A program made the position numbers and the translations under genes. From an uncultured Collinsella sp. (GTDB taxonomy: Bacteria; Actinomycetota; Coriobacteriia; Coriobacteriales; Coriobacteriaceae), in assembly GCA_902478885.1 (NCBI GenBank), contig CABSMS010000029.1, positions 1 to 20,786 of the forward strand: DNA of 20,786 nt, read 5' to 3'. The notes beneath the pieces were generated by a model. It ran no database searches. It was not told the DNA's origin and saw only the letters and a list, made by a program, of their open reading frames with translations. Of the stretch, positions 1-7,922 are shown one piece after another. How positions within the stretch are numbered: the stretch's first letter is position 1; each line of letters starts with the position of its first letter.

Positions 1-32
1 CGTCGGCAGCGTCAGATGTGTATAAGAGACAG
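1..32 (+). other. Nextera/Tn5 sequencing adapter (artefact)
   Basis: These 32 bases match the Illumina Nextera read-1 transposase adapter without its first T. Positions 14-32 are the 19-bp Tn5 mosaic end (AGATGTGTATAAGAGACAG). This is untrimmed library sequence, not genome. It supplies a false in-frame end (residues LSLIHI and a stop) to the truncated elp3 on the minus strand, and a false MYKRQ start to an open frame on the plus strand. Genomic sequence begins at 33. Confidence 0.98.
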
Positions 33-1247
33 GACCTTGACCTCGTCGGGCATAAAGGCCCCCTCGGTCATAAAGTGTTCGTAGTCGAGCTTGTCCCCCT
101 CGGACGTGGCGCCCAGCAAGTTGAGCATAAAATGCGCGTGGATCTTAAAGCCAAACAGGCGTGCAAGCGAAAACGCCCGCTCGATCTGCGCCACCGAAAT
201 GCGACGCTCGTTGATGTCGAGCAGGTGCTGGTCGAGGCTCTGGATGCCCATCTGAATCTTGGTGCAGCCCAGGCGGCGAATGAGCGTGAGGGCCTGTGGC
301 GTTACGGCATCGGGGCGCGTCTCGATAACGAGTCCCACCACGCGATGCTTCGCCGTCTCGTTGATGCGCTGCTGACGCTCAAGCTCCTCCATCGTGGCGG
401 TCTGCCACTCGGCAACCTCGCCCCACGGCGTGCCGGGGCCGTACAGACGACGCACCGCACGGTTGTAGCCGCCCACGGCAGCATCCACACGCTCCTGTTC
501 GCCGGCAACACCGCTCGCAAGCTCGGCCTCGTCGGTCGCAATGCCGGCGGCCCGATAGCGCTCGCGGCGCTCTGCCACCACAGGCGGCAGGGCATCGGCG
601 GGAGCGTCATCGAGCAGCCGCCCCGCCTCGGCACGGCTGATGCCCGGACGCGCCAACATGGGGTTTGCTGCCACGCCGGCGACGGCATCGTCATTGAGCG
701 CACGGAAAAGCTCCGACATAAACCACGTTTGATACCCTTGCGGATAGTCGCTCCAGGTACCGCCGAGCACAATGAGCTCGATCTTATCGGTCGCATGACC
801 CATCTGCGAAAGCGCCGTCAAACGGGCACTCACCTGCAGATACGGATCGAAGCAGTTTTGCTCTGCACGGGCGCACGCCGGCTCGGCGTGCAGATAGCTC
901 TTGGGCATGCGCAGATCATTGGGGCAAAACAGGCAATCGCCCGAGCACGGCCAGGGCTTGGTGATGACGGTAATGGTCGCTACGCCCGAAGCCGTGCGGC
1001 GCGGCTTCATGCGTAGCACCTGCAGCAGTTGGCGTTCCAGATCGGAATCGACATTCCACGCAGCCCACCGAGCCGGCTCCTCACGTTTAACCCGCTGGTA
1101 GAACGGCAGCAGACGGCGCTTGGCCAAATCGCGTTTGTCGGCACCCTCACGGCGCGCCTCGGCATGTATCAGTTTGACGAGCGCCTTGTCGTCCACGGTC
1201 TCGCCATGACGCAGAGCCTCGAGTATGTTCAAGATAATCTGTTCCAT
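33..1247 (-). CDS. elp3: Elp3-family radical SAM tRNA uridine-34 modifying enzyme, 3' truncated
   Basis: Elp3 enzymes use a radical-SAM domain and a GNAT acetyltransferase domain to start cm5U-type modification of wobble uridine 34 in tRNA. The 405 genomic residues contain the basic segment MKPRRTASGVATITVITKPWP followed by the iron-sulfur cysteines C101, C105 and C108 (CSGDCLFCPND), then LGGTWSDYPQGYQ, an ETRPD motif and QMGIQSLDQ, all typical of Elp3. The C-terminal GNAT domain is missing because the contig ends in an adapter, which adds six false residues and a stop; the gene itself is probably intact in the organism. The start at 1247 has only a weak GGGG upstream. A TACAAT box at 1254-1259 (minus strand) lies six bases before the ATG, so a leaderless mRNA is possible. 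No other Elongator subunits are seen, as expected for bacterial Elp3. Confidence 0.93.
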
Positions 1248-1266
1248 GTCCCCATTGTAAAGGCAA

Positions 1267-1298
1267 AGGCGCCGAAGCCCGTCACGGCTCCGGCGCCT
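1267..1298 (-). terminator. Hairpin terminator after the DUF4097 gene
   Basis: The sequence forms a GC-rich hairpin: GGCGCCG pairs with CGGCGCC, and after one mismatch AGCC pairs with GGCT, around a six-base loop. On the minus strand it is followed by an interrupted T-rich run (TTTGCCTTT). It lies between the DUF4097 stop and the elp3 start, so it probably ends the XRE-DUF4097 transcript. The imperfect T run makes its strength uncertain. Confidence 0.6.
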
Positions 1299-1344
1299 CC
1301 ATCAAAGAGCATGCCTATATGTACCGATCTCCGAAAACCGCATA

Positions 1345-2247
1345 TCACTCCGGATCAAACGACATGTCGCCCGAACCGACCTCAAAACGATACGTAGCAG
1401 ACTTATCGCCGTTATCGAATTCAAGATTCAAAATGGTCTCGCCGTCGTAGCCAAGCGGAAGGAAATCGCTCTCGAAGTCGCCGCTGCCCAAGGTGAGGCT
1501 CGCCTTAAAGCCCGTCGAGTTCGGAACCGTCATCTCCACATCGCCCGAGCCCACACTCACGTCCATCGACTTCGCGGGGGCCTGGTAGAGCTCGAACGTC
1601 ACATCGCCCGAACCGACCTCGGCATTCAGGGTATCGGTCACGGTGCCCGTAAACTCAACGTCTCCAGAGTCCAAAGTCAGGTTGAAGTCATGACACGCAA
1701 TGCCCGCGACCGTCAGGTCACCCGATCCTACATTCGCTGTAATGCCCACCATGTTATCGGCAACTTCGCGCGGCAGTTCGACGGTAACCGTGCGGTCAAT
1801 GGCGCGCTCGTCATCGCAATCGAACTGGCGAATCTTGAGCGTAGAGCCCTTGATTTCGGCCAGGTTCTGGGTTGCCGCATCGAAGGCAACGGTCCCCGTT
1901 GCCACGCGACCGCTTTCAATTACGCGCACTGGCCCGCCGGAGACGTGTTTGACCTCGACCGTGCCCGACGTCACGTCCAAGTCAAGCGATGTGAACGCGT
2001 CGGCATCAAACGTTTCGCTCGAAAGCTGCTGAGGCCGAGCGGAATATTTACCGCCATCGTTCATAAAATCGTCGTCGTCAACCACATCGTCCATACTGGA
2101 CAAGCCGGATACAACATCGTCGAGATCCCACGGACCATCAAAATGAATCAATGTCCGCGAAATGCCAAAGACAAGTCCGATGATAAGCACAAACGCTCCG
2201 ATGCCAATGCCCAAGCGCCTCTTAGACTCATGCGAGAGCTTCATCAT
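1345..2247 (-). CDS. DUF4097-family membrane-anchored beta-repeat protein
   Basis: This 300-residue protein has a short basic N-terminus, one hydrophobic helix at about residues 12-30 (IGIGAFVLIIGLVFGI), an Asp-rich linker, then an extracytoplasmic beta-rich domain. From about residue 168 to the end, a GSGD-type turn (VGSGDL, LDSGDV, VGSGDV, VGSGDV, LGSGDF, VGSGDM) recurs about every 20 residues. This is characteristic of the DUF4097 beta-solenoid-like fold, whose function is not established. The ATG start overlaps the stop of the upstream XRE gene by four bases (ATGA), so the two are translationally coupled. Similar pairs of regulator and DUF4097 protein are common and may sense or respond to envelope conditions, but that role is an inference. 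Confidence 0.85.
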   Translation of the reverse strand: MMKLSHESKRRLGIGIGAFVLIIGLVFGISRTLIHFDGPWDLDDVVSGLSSMDDVVDDDDFMNDGGKYSARPQQLSSETFDADAFTSLDLDVTSGTVEVKHVSGGPVRVIESGRVATGTVAFDAATQNLAEIKGSTLKIRQFDCDDERAIDRTVTVELPREVADNMVGITANVGSGDLTVAGIACHDFNLTLDSGDVEFTGTVTDTLNAEVGSGDVTFELYQAPAKSMDVSVGSGDVEMTVPNSTGFKASLTLGSGDFESDFLPLGYDGETILNLEFDNGDKSATYRFEVGSGDMSFDPE

Positions 2248-2966
2248 TCATCACCTTCTTTGGCACTCGACTCAGCGGTGGTCGCGGCAGCCAGGTCAGC
2301 GTCAACCGCTGTGGAAACGTCCTCCCCTTTAGTCCTAGCGACCGCCGGCGCCGGACCAACCTGGATATCCCCGCGCGCCCAATCGCCATCGAGCGCACGT
2401 GCCACCCAGTGATAGATGGGGATCGTAAAGAAGATCAGTGCGGGAAAGGGGCTGGCACCAACCAGGAACATCAGTAAAAAGAACAGCAGCCAGCACACGG
2501 CCCAATACGGGAACGACTGGAACGGACCCTTCACCGGAGTCGGGCCGGCCGCAACGGCACCCGTCACCTGAGCCGTCGCCGCATTGGCGGCCTGCGCACT
2601 CCAGCTTGCCGCCTGCGCCGCCTTGGCTGCCGCGTCACTTGCCTGCGTTGCCGCCTCAGTCGCACGCGCCGCTGCCTCATGGGTGCGGGCGCGCTCTGCC
2701 GCCTCGGCCTCGCGCTGACGAGCGCGGTCCTCGTTCTCAAACTCGATATCGTCCTCGATCTCATCGCTCGGATTGAGGAGCTCGTCCAAACTCACGCCAT
2801 AGAGTTTGGCGAGCGAGATCAGGTTTTCGGTATCGGGCGAGCTCTCCGCGCGCTCCCATTTACTGACCGCCTGGCGCGACAGTCCCAGCTTTCGTGCCAG
2901 CCCTTCTTGGCTAAAGCCCTTGCTGCGACGAAGGTCGGCGAGCCGCTGCGCAGTTTCTACATTCAT
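2244..2966 (-). CDS. XRE-family HTH regulator with C-terminal membrane segments
   Basis: This is a 240-residue transcription factor. Residues 1-65 form a Cro/C1-type helix-turn-helix (LARKLGLSRQAVSKWERAES, then NLISLAKLYGVSLDELL). An acidic linker and a long Ala/Glu/Arg-rich helical stretch (about residues 80-135) follow, then two hydrophobic segments (WAVCWLLFFLLMFLV and FPALIFFTIPIYHWVA) and a polar tail. It is therefore probably a membrane-bound DNA-binding protein. The start at 2966 was chosen because AGGAGG lies directly upstream at optimal spacing and the HTH begins there; an in-frame start at 3215 would add unrelated sequence. It overlaps the DUF4097 gene by four bases and probably regulates their shared operon. 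Confidence 0.88.
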   Translation of the reverse strand: MNVETAQRLADLRRSKGFSQEGLARKLGLSRQAVSKWERAESSPDTENLISLAKLYGVSLDELLNPSDEIEDDIEFENEDRARQREAEAAERARTHEAAARATEAATQASDAAAKAAQAASWSAQAANAATAQVTGAVAAGPTPVKGPFQSFPYWAVCWLLFFLLMFLVGASPFPALIFFTIPIYHWVARALDGDWARGDIQVGPAPAVARTKGEDVSTAVDADLAAATTAESSAKEGDE

Positions 2967-3233
2967 GGTTCCTCCTATGTGATGCCAGCCGTGCCGCCGG
3001 ACCGTTTTTGTTCTTAAGGCGCCTTGCACAGTTAAAAATGTATCCGCCACCGCCAAAAGCATGCCACCTATTCTAGTGAGATTTTTGACAACCGGCGGTT
3101 GCGGGTGCATATGAGCTGCGGAAATGTGTCCAAACAAAGCAATGACCCGTAGCTTGGTTGTCCCCGTTGCGGCGTAAACGGTAGTATGGTCGTACTGTTT
3201 ATTCCGCACCGCCAACGGAGGGAGTTCCGCGCC
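2967..3233. promoter_or_regulatory. Divergent promoter region, XRE operon and methyltransferase
   Basis: This 267-bp gap separates divergent genes. On the plus strand TTGTCC at 3158-3163 and TAGTAT at 3182-3187, 18 bp apart, are a plausible promoter for the methyltransferase. A consensus TTGACA at 3085-3090, with CATATG 17 bp downstream, is a second, weaker candidate. On the minus strand TAGAAT (3070-3075) could be a -10 for the XRE gene. A perfect 13-bp dyad CAACCGGCGGTTG lies at 3089-3101 and could be an operator for the adjacent XRE protein. All assignments rest on sequence only. Confidence 0.45.
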
Positions 3234-4106
3234 GTGAACCGCGATTTCGCCTCATCGCTCATCCAGCTCAACAATACGTTCTATCGCGAGCACTCCGCCT
3301 CCTTTTCCGATACGCGCCAGGCCCCGTGGCCCGGCTGGGTGCGCACCATGGACATCGCGCTCGAACAGCTCGACGTCGCCACGATCGAGCATCCCGTCCG
3401 CGTCTTCGATCTCGCCTGCGGCAATATGCGATTCGAGAACTTTGCCGCCGGCGGCGCACTCGCCGCCAAGGGCGTCAACGGCGCAAACCCCTCGGCAGAT
3501 GCCAGTTGCCCGTTTGAGTTCTATGGTGTCGACTCGTGCCAAGACCTGGCCATCGATGCACGTGGTCACGCCCTGCGCATTCCCAACCTGCACTTCCAGG
3601 AACTCGACGTGCTCGATGCCCTCATGAGGCTCAACCCCGCCGAGACGCCCGACGTTCTTTTCGATGCCCCGCTCGCCGACATCTCGGTCTGCTTTGGCTT
3701 TATGCACCACGTGCCGTCGTGCGAGTACCGCGTACGCGTGCTCGACGCCCTGGTGCGCCAGACACGCCCGGGCGGCATCATCGCCATCAGCTTTTGGGAG
3801 TTTATGAATGACGAGCGCATGGCGCGCAAGGCCGTTCGCGCCGAAGCCCGCGCCGAGCTCACCCCGCCGTTTGAGGGTTACGATTCAGCGCAGTTTGAAG
3901 CCGGCGACCACCTCATCGGCTGGCAAAACGACCGCCACGCCTACCGCTATTGCCATCACTTTGACGATCAACAGATCACCGACCTGGTGCGTGGCGTCCG
4001 TACGTTCTACAAGAGCGGCGAGGTTCCCGTACGCGAGCTCGAGCGCTTCCATGCCGACGGTCGCAGCGGCGAGCTCAACCGCTATGTGATTCTCAAGCGT
4101 CTGTAG
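3234..4106 (+). CDS. Class I SAM-dependent methyltransferase, substrate unknown
   Basis: This 290-residue protein has a Rossmann-type methyltransferase core. VRVFDLACGNMRFENF is motif I for SAM binding, YGVDSCQDLAIDA is the acidic motif II region, and ISVCFGFMHHVP followed by a helix and RPGGIIAISFWEFM matches the later strands of class I enzymes. The substrate cannot be read from the sequence. The GTG start at 3234 was chosen because GGAGGGAG lies about ten bases upstream; an ATG at 3186 would overlap the likely -10 box. Its own promoter probably lies at 3158-3187. It is followed after 118 bp by trmB on the same strand, and the two may or may not be cotranscribed. Confidence 0.82.
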   Translation: MNRDFASSLIQLNNTFYREHSASFSDTRQAPWPGWVRTMDIALEQLDVATIEHPVRVFDLACGNMRFENFAAGGALAAKGVNGANPSADASCPFEFYGVDSCQDLAIDARGHALRIPNLHFQELDVLDALMRLNPAETPDVLFDAPLADISVCFGFMHHVPSCEYRVRVLDALVRQTRPGGIIAISFWEFMNDERMARKAVRAEARAELTPPFEGYDSAQFEAGDHLIGWQNDRHAYRYCHHFDDQQITDLVRGVRTFYKSGEVPVRELERFHADGRSGELNRYVILKRL

Positions 4107-4175
4107 GCACCGACAACTCGTCGTCGAGCCGCACCGCATCTTTCGGGCAATCTATGCCCACCCTTTTTCAACCCA

Positions 4176-4207
4176 TTGACGGAACGCGCAGCCATGCGTT
4201 CCATACT
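4176..4207 (+). promoter_or_regulatory. Possible promoter/hairpin upstream of trmB
   Basis: TTGACG at 4176-4181 could be a -35 box, but CATACT at 4202-4207 lies 20 bp away, which is long. A 7-bp inverted repeat (GGAACGC at 4181-4187, GCGTTCC at 4196-4202) lies between them and could be an operator or RNA hairpin. The evidence is weak. Confidence 0.25.
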
Positions 4208-4224
4208 TATGACCAAGGAGCCTC

Positions 4225-5064
4225 ATGGGAGCCGTCCACGTTCGCACGCCTAAGAACTTTGTGCTCGAGGAGCGCCTGGAGCGCTACGCCGATGCAATTG
4301 AGACGAACCCCGAGGCCTATGCCGGAGATTGGCGCGAGGCTTGCGCGCCAGCTGGCAGCAAGCCCTTCGAACACCTTCACCTGGATCTTGGCTGCGGCAA
4401 GGGGACCTACCTTGTAGAGCGCGCGGCCCACGAGCCAAACACCCTCTTTATCGGCATGGACCAGGAGCCCATCTGCATCGCCTATGCCGCGCAGAAAATC
4501 TGCGAGCAGGAACTGACCAACGCACTCGTTCTGCCCCGAGGCGCTGCATCGCTGCCGCAGGTGTTTGCCACAGGCGAGCTCGATGCCATCAGCATCAACT
4601 TTCCCACGCCGCAGCCCAAGGCCAAGCACGCCAAAAAGCGCCTCGTCCATGTCGACCATCTGATGCTCTACCGCCCGCTCCTTGCAGCCGGCGCCACCGT
4701 CACACTGCGAACCGACAGCAAGCCATTGCGCGACTACGCCCTGGGGCAGTTTGTCGCGGCAGGCTACGACACACTTTGGGTAAGTGACGACGTCCGCCGC
4801 GACCATCCCGAGCATCCCGAGACCGAATATGAATGCCGCACGCGCGAGATGGGCGCTGCCGTCTATGGCATTTGTGCCACACCCGGCGCGCAGCCTAGCG
4901 ATGAACAGCTCGCGGCGGGCCGCGCGCAGGAGCAAAGCCTTGCCCGCTACCTGCCCGATAACCTCGATGAGCTCACCTACGTACCTCTGGGCATGGAAGA
5001 AGCCGTCGAGAACTTTAGAAACCGCGCCCGCAAAGGCAAGAAGCGCCTGCCGCAAGAGCACTAA
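4225..5064 (+). CDS. trmB: tRNA (guanine-N7-)-methyltransferase, TrmB family
   Basis: TrmB methylates N7 of guanosine 46 in the variable loop of tRNA using SAM. The 279-residue protein has LHLDLGCGKGTYLVE (SAM motif I, residues 51-65), FIGMDQE (motif II), SINFPTPQPKAKHAKKRL (the family signature, residues 123-140), a TD at 163-164, and TEYE at 200-203. AAGGAG lies just upstream of the ATG. Compared with the E. coli signature FPDPWHKARHNKRR, the functionally important Asp is replaced by Thr128 and the Trp by Gln, while the His (H135) and the downstream TD and T-x-x-E residues are kept. It is probably a real TrmB paralogue or lineage variant, but activity should not be assumed. Confidence 0.88.
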   Translation: MGAVHVRTPKNFVLEERLERYADAIETNPEAYAGDWREACAPAGSKPFEHLHLDLGCGKGTYLVERAAHEPNTLFIGMDQEPICIAYAAQKICEQELTNALVLPRGAASLPQVFATGELDAISINFPTPQPKAKHAKKRLVHVDHLMLYRPLLAAGATVTLRTDSKPLRDYALGQFVAAGYDTLWVSDDVRRDHPEHPETEYECRTREMGAAVYGICATPGAQPSDEQLAAGRAQEQSLARYLPDNLDELTYVPLGMEEAVENFRNRARKGKKRLPQEH

Positions 5065-5162
5065 CTTCACGCGCCCATTTCCTGCATTTTCTCGCGCGCT
5101 GGCGCCCCACGCCGCCGCTACGCCATAATAGTTGGCGGACAATCGCGAGAGAAAGCAAACAC

Positions 5163-7844
5163 ATGGCACAGACCACGACAGATACCGCCGCCAGCACCGT
5201 CTCCGGCGCCGGCGCCGCCAGCTCATTCTCGGGCGGCACGGGAACCGAAGCCGAGTTTGGCTCGCTCGGCGCGCTCTCCCCCACCTGGTGGGAGCCCGAG
5301 GACGGCAGCGAGCCCGAACCATGGCTCACGCCCGATCAAGCCTTCGAGCGCTTCTTTGAATGGACGAGCAATCGCGGCATTGAACTGTGGGATCACCAAG
5401 AAGAGGCCCTCATGGACCTGGCTGCCGGCGATCACGTCATTTTGGGAACACCGACCGGATCGGGTAAATCGCTCGTCGCGCTGGGCATGCTCTTTATGGG
5501 CATGGCGCAGGGCAAGCGTTGCTATTACACGGCCCCTATCAAGGCTTTGGTCAGCGAGAAGTTCTTCGACCTGGTGCAGGTGCTCGGCCGCGATAACGTC
5601 GGTATGATCACCGGCGACACGCATATCAACACCAAGGCGCCCGTCATCTGCTGCACGGCAGAGATCCTTGCCAACGACGCACTGCGCGAGGGCGAAGATG
5701 CCGATGTTGGCTGCGTCGCCATGGACGAGTTCCACTACTTTGCCGACCCCGATCGCGGTTGGGCCTGGCAGGTGCCGCTGCTCACCCTGCCCCACACGCA
5801 GTTTATGCTCATGAGCGCCACGCTCGGCGATGTCACCGCCATCGCCGCCTCACTCGAGGAGCACACCGGCGCTGCTTGCGACTTGGTCATCGATGCCCCG
5901 CGTCCTGTTCCGCTGAGCTACGACTATGTGACGACCTCCCTCGAGGGCACGGTCGAGCTCGCCATGCGCCGCGGCGAGGCCCCGCTCTACATCGTGCACT
6001 TTAGCCAGGACGCCGCACTTGCGACGGCGCAATCCCTCGCCAACTTTGGCATTGCCAGCAAGGAGCAGCGCGAGGCTATCAAGGAGGCGGCCAAGGGCAC
6101 GAGCTTCTCGACGGCCTTCGGCAAGATCCTCAAGCGCTTGCTTGGCTGCGGCGTCGGCGTGCACCACGCCGGTATGCTGCCGCGCTATCGCCTACTGGTC
6201 GAGCGCCTGGCACAGCAGGGCCTACTGCCCGTCATTTGCGGCACCGACACACTCGGCGTCGGCATCAACGTGCCCATCCACACCGTGGTGCTCACCGCGC
6301 TCACCAAGTTCGACGGTTACAAGATGCGTCGTCTGCGCGCCCGCGAGTTCCACCAGATTGCCGGTCGCGCCGGCCGCTCGGGCTTTGACACCGAGGGTAT
6401 GGTAATTGCCGAGGCGCCGGAGCACGAGATCGAAAACGCCAAGCTTATGGCCAAAGCGGGCGACGACCCCAAAAAACTCCGTAAGATTAAAAAGAAAAAG
6501 GCCCCCGAGGGCTTTGTCACCTGGAACAAGCAGACCTTTGAGCGCCTGATCGAGACGCAGCCCGAGACGCTCAAGCCGCGCCTGCGCATCACGCACTCCA
6601 TGGTGATTAGCGTGGTCGAGCAGGGCGGCGATGCCCGAACCCGCGTACACGACCTCATCGAGACGAGCCTGCAGACTCCCGAGGAAAAGGCTAAGCTCGA
6701 GGTTCGCGCCGACGAAATCTTCGCCACGCTCATCGATTCCGGCGTCGTCGTTCGCACCGAGGTGCCGCCCGCGCCCGACGCCCCGACTGACGCCGCGCCG
6801 GACATCGACTATGCGCTGACGGTCGATCTGCCCGAGGACTTCGCGCTCGATCAGCCGCTCTCGCCGTTCTTGCTTGCCGCGTTGGAGCTGCTCGACCCCG
6901 AGAGTGAGACCTATACCATGGATCTGATCTCGATGGTCGAGGCAACGCTCGAGGATCCCAAACAGGTGCTGCGTGCACAGGAGCGCGCCGCGCGCGACCG
7001 CGCGATGGCAGAAATGAAGGCTGACGGCGTCGAATATGAGGAGCGCTTGGAGCGCATTCAAGACGTCACGTACGAAAAGCCGCTCGAGGATTTGCTCGAC
7101 GCCGCTTTTGACAAGTACTGCCAGGAAGTGCCCTGGGCCAACGACTATCAGCTCTCTCCCAAGAGCGTTCTGCGCGATATGCTGGAAAGCACGAGCGATT
7201 TTAAGGGCTACATTCAAAAGCTCGGCATCGCCCGCTCCGAGGGCATTTTGCTGCGCTACCTGGCAGAGGCCTACCGTTCCCTCGATCGCACCGTACCGAT
7301 CGAGAAGCGCGACGAGCGCCTGCGCGACATCATCTCGTGGCTGGGCTTTGTGGTGCGTTCGGTGGACTCGAGCCTGGTGGACGAGTGGGAGAACGCCGGC
7401 AACCCCGCTGCACTCGACGCCGCACCGCCGCAGGGCATCGACGAAGTCGTTGCGGACCGCCGCGGCTGCACGCTGCTGGTGCGCAACGCACTCTTCCGCC
7501 GCGTGGCCCTTGCCGCCCGCGAGCACGTTCGCGACCTGGGCGAGCTCGACGACGACTGGGGCATGAGCGAGATCCGCTGGCAAAAAGCACTCGACGCTTA
7601 CCACGAGCAGCACGAAGAAATCCTCACCGACGGAGATGCCCGCAGCGCCGCGATGTTTTCCATTGACGAGTCCGACGAGAAGACCGCGCACGTATGGCAC
7701 GTGCACCAGATCTTTGCCGACGAGGACGGCGACCACGACTTTGGCATCATGGGCGATGTCGATCTGGACGCCACGCAAGACGGCGGCGAGGTCATCTTCA
7801 AAAACTACCGCGTCGGCTTTATCGAGGACCTGCTCGAGGACTAG
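5163..7844 (+). CDS. Ski2-like DEAD/DEAH helicase with DUF3516 C-terminus
   Basis: This is an 893-residue superfamily 2 helicase. It contains Q-like DHQEEAL, Walker A GTPTGSGKS at residues 95-103, a DEFH Walker B box at 188-191, SAT at 218-220, a second RecA-like domain with GVGVHHAGMLPRYR and TDTLGVGINVP, and motif VI HQIAGRAGRSG from 397. This pattern resembles Ski2/Mtr4 RNA helicases. A charged KKLRKIKKKKAP segment near 440 precedes a roughly 400-residue C-terminal half that matches the actinobacterial DUF3516 type. The first 35 residues are Ala/Ser/Thr/Gly-rich and probably disordered. RNA processing or decay is the likely role by family analogy. A CATAAT box at 5124-5129 may belong to its promoter. 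A strong terminator follows. Confidence 0.9.
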   Translation: MAQTTTDTAASTVSGAGAASSFSGGTGTEAEFGSLGALSPTWWEPEDGSEPEPWLTPDQAFERFFEWTSNRGIELWDHQEEALMDLAAGDHVILGTPTGSGKSLVALGMLFMGMAQGKRCYYTAPIKALVSEKFFDLVQVLGRDNVGMITGDTHINTKAPVICCTAEILANDALREGEDADVGCVAMDEFHYFADPDRGWAWQVPLLTLPHTQFMLMSATLGDVTAIAASLEEHTGAACDLVIDAPRPVPLSYDYVTTSLEGTVELAMRRGEAPLYIVHFSQDAALATAQSLANFGIASKEQREAIKEAAKGTSFSTAFGKILKRLLGCGVGVHHAGMLPRYRLLVERLAQQGLLPVICGTDTLGVGINVPIHTVVLTALTKFDGYKMRRLRAREFHQIAGRAGRSGFDTEGMVIAEAPEHEIENAKLMAKAGDDPKKLRKIKKKKAPEGFVTWNKQTFERLIETQPETLKPRLRITHSMVISVVEQGGDARTRVHDLIETSLQTPEEKAKLEVRADEIFATLIDSGVVVRTEVPPAPDAPTDAAPDIDYALTVDLPEDFALDQPLSPFLLAALELLDPESETYTMDLISMVEATLEDPKQVLRAQERAARDRAMAEMKADGVEYEERLERIQDVTYEKPLEDLLDAAFDKYCQEVPWANDYQLSPKSVLRDMLESTSDFKGYIQKLGIARSEGILLRYLAEAYRSLDRTVPIEKRDERLRDIISWLGFVVRSVDSSLVDEWENAGNPAALDAAPPQGIDEVVADRRGCTLLVRNALFRRVALAAREHVRDLGELDDDWGMSEIRWQKALDAYHEQHEEILTDGDARSAAMFSIDESDEKTAHVWHVHQIFADEDGDHDFGIMGDVDLDATQDGGEVIFKNYRVGFIEDLLED

Positions 7845-7867
7845 CCGTACATACTGGAACGGAACAA

Positions 7868-7905
7868 GCGGGGCCGTTGGCAATATCGCCAGCGGCCCCG
7901 CTTTT
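7868..7905 (+). terminator. Rho-independent terminator after the helicase gene
   Basis: GCGGGGCCG (7868-7876) pairs perfectly with CGGCCCCGC (7893-7901). The stem extends through TTGG/CCAG with one wobble around a small loop and is followed by TTTT. It sits between two convergent genes and may also slow transcription arriving on the minus strand. Confidence 0.88.
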
Positions 7906-7922
7906 GCACTATACGCTATGCC

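Noticed and set aside
18..1016. Plus-strand 332-residue open frame starting MYKRQ
   Set aside because: Its start is inside the adapter and the rest is antisense to elp3; it has no recognisable domain.
2967..3215. N-terminal extension of the XRE regulator to 3215
   Set aside because: AGGAGG directly precedes the ATG at 2966 and the helix-turn-helix starts there; the extension covers the promoter region.
4207..5322. 371-residue minus-strand open frame
   Set aside because: It is antisense to trmB and the helicase start, has Arg-rich low-quality sequence and no domain.
6222..7883. 553-residue minus-strand open frame
   Set aside because: It is antisense to the helicase gene. Long antisense frames are expected in GC-rich genes with biased third positions, and no domain or ribosome site is seen.
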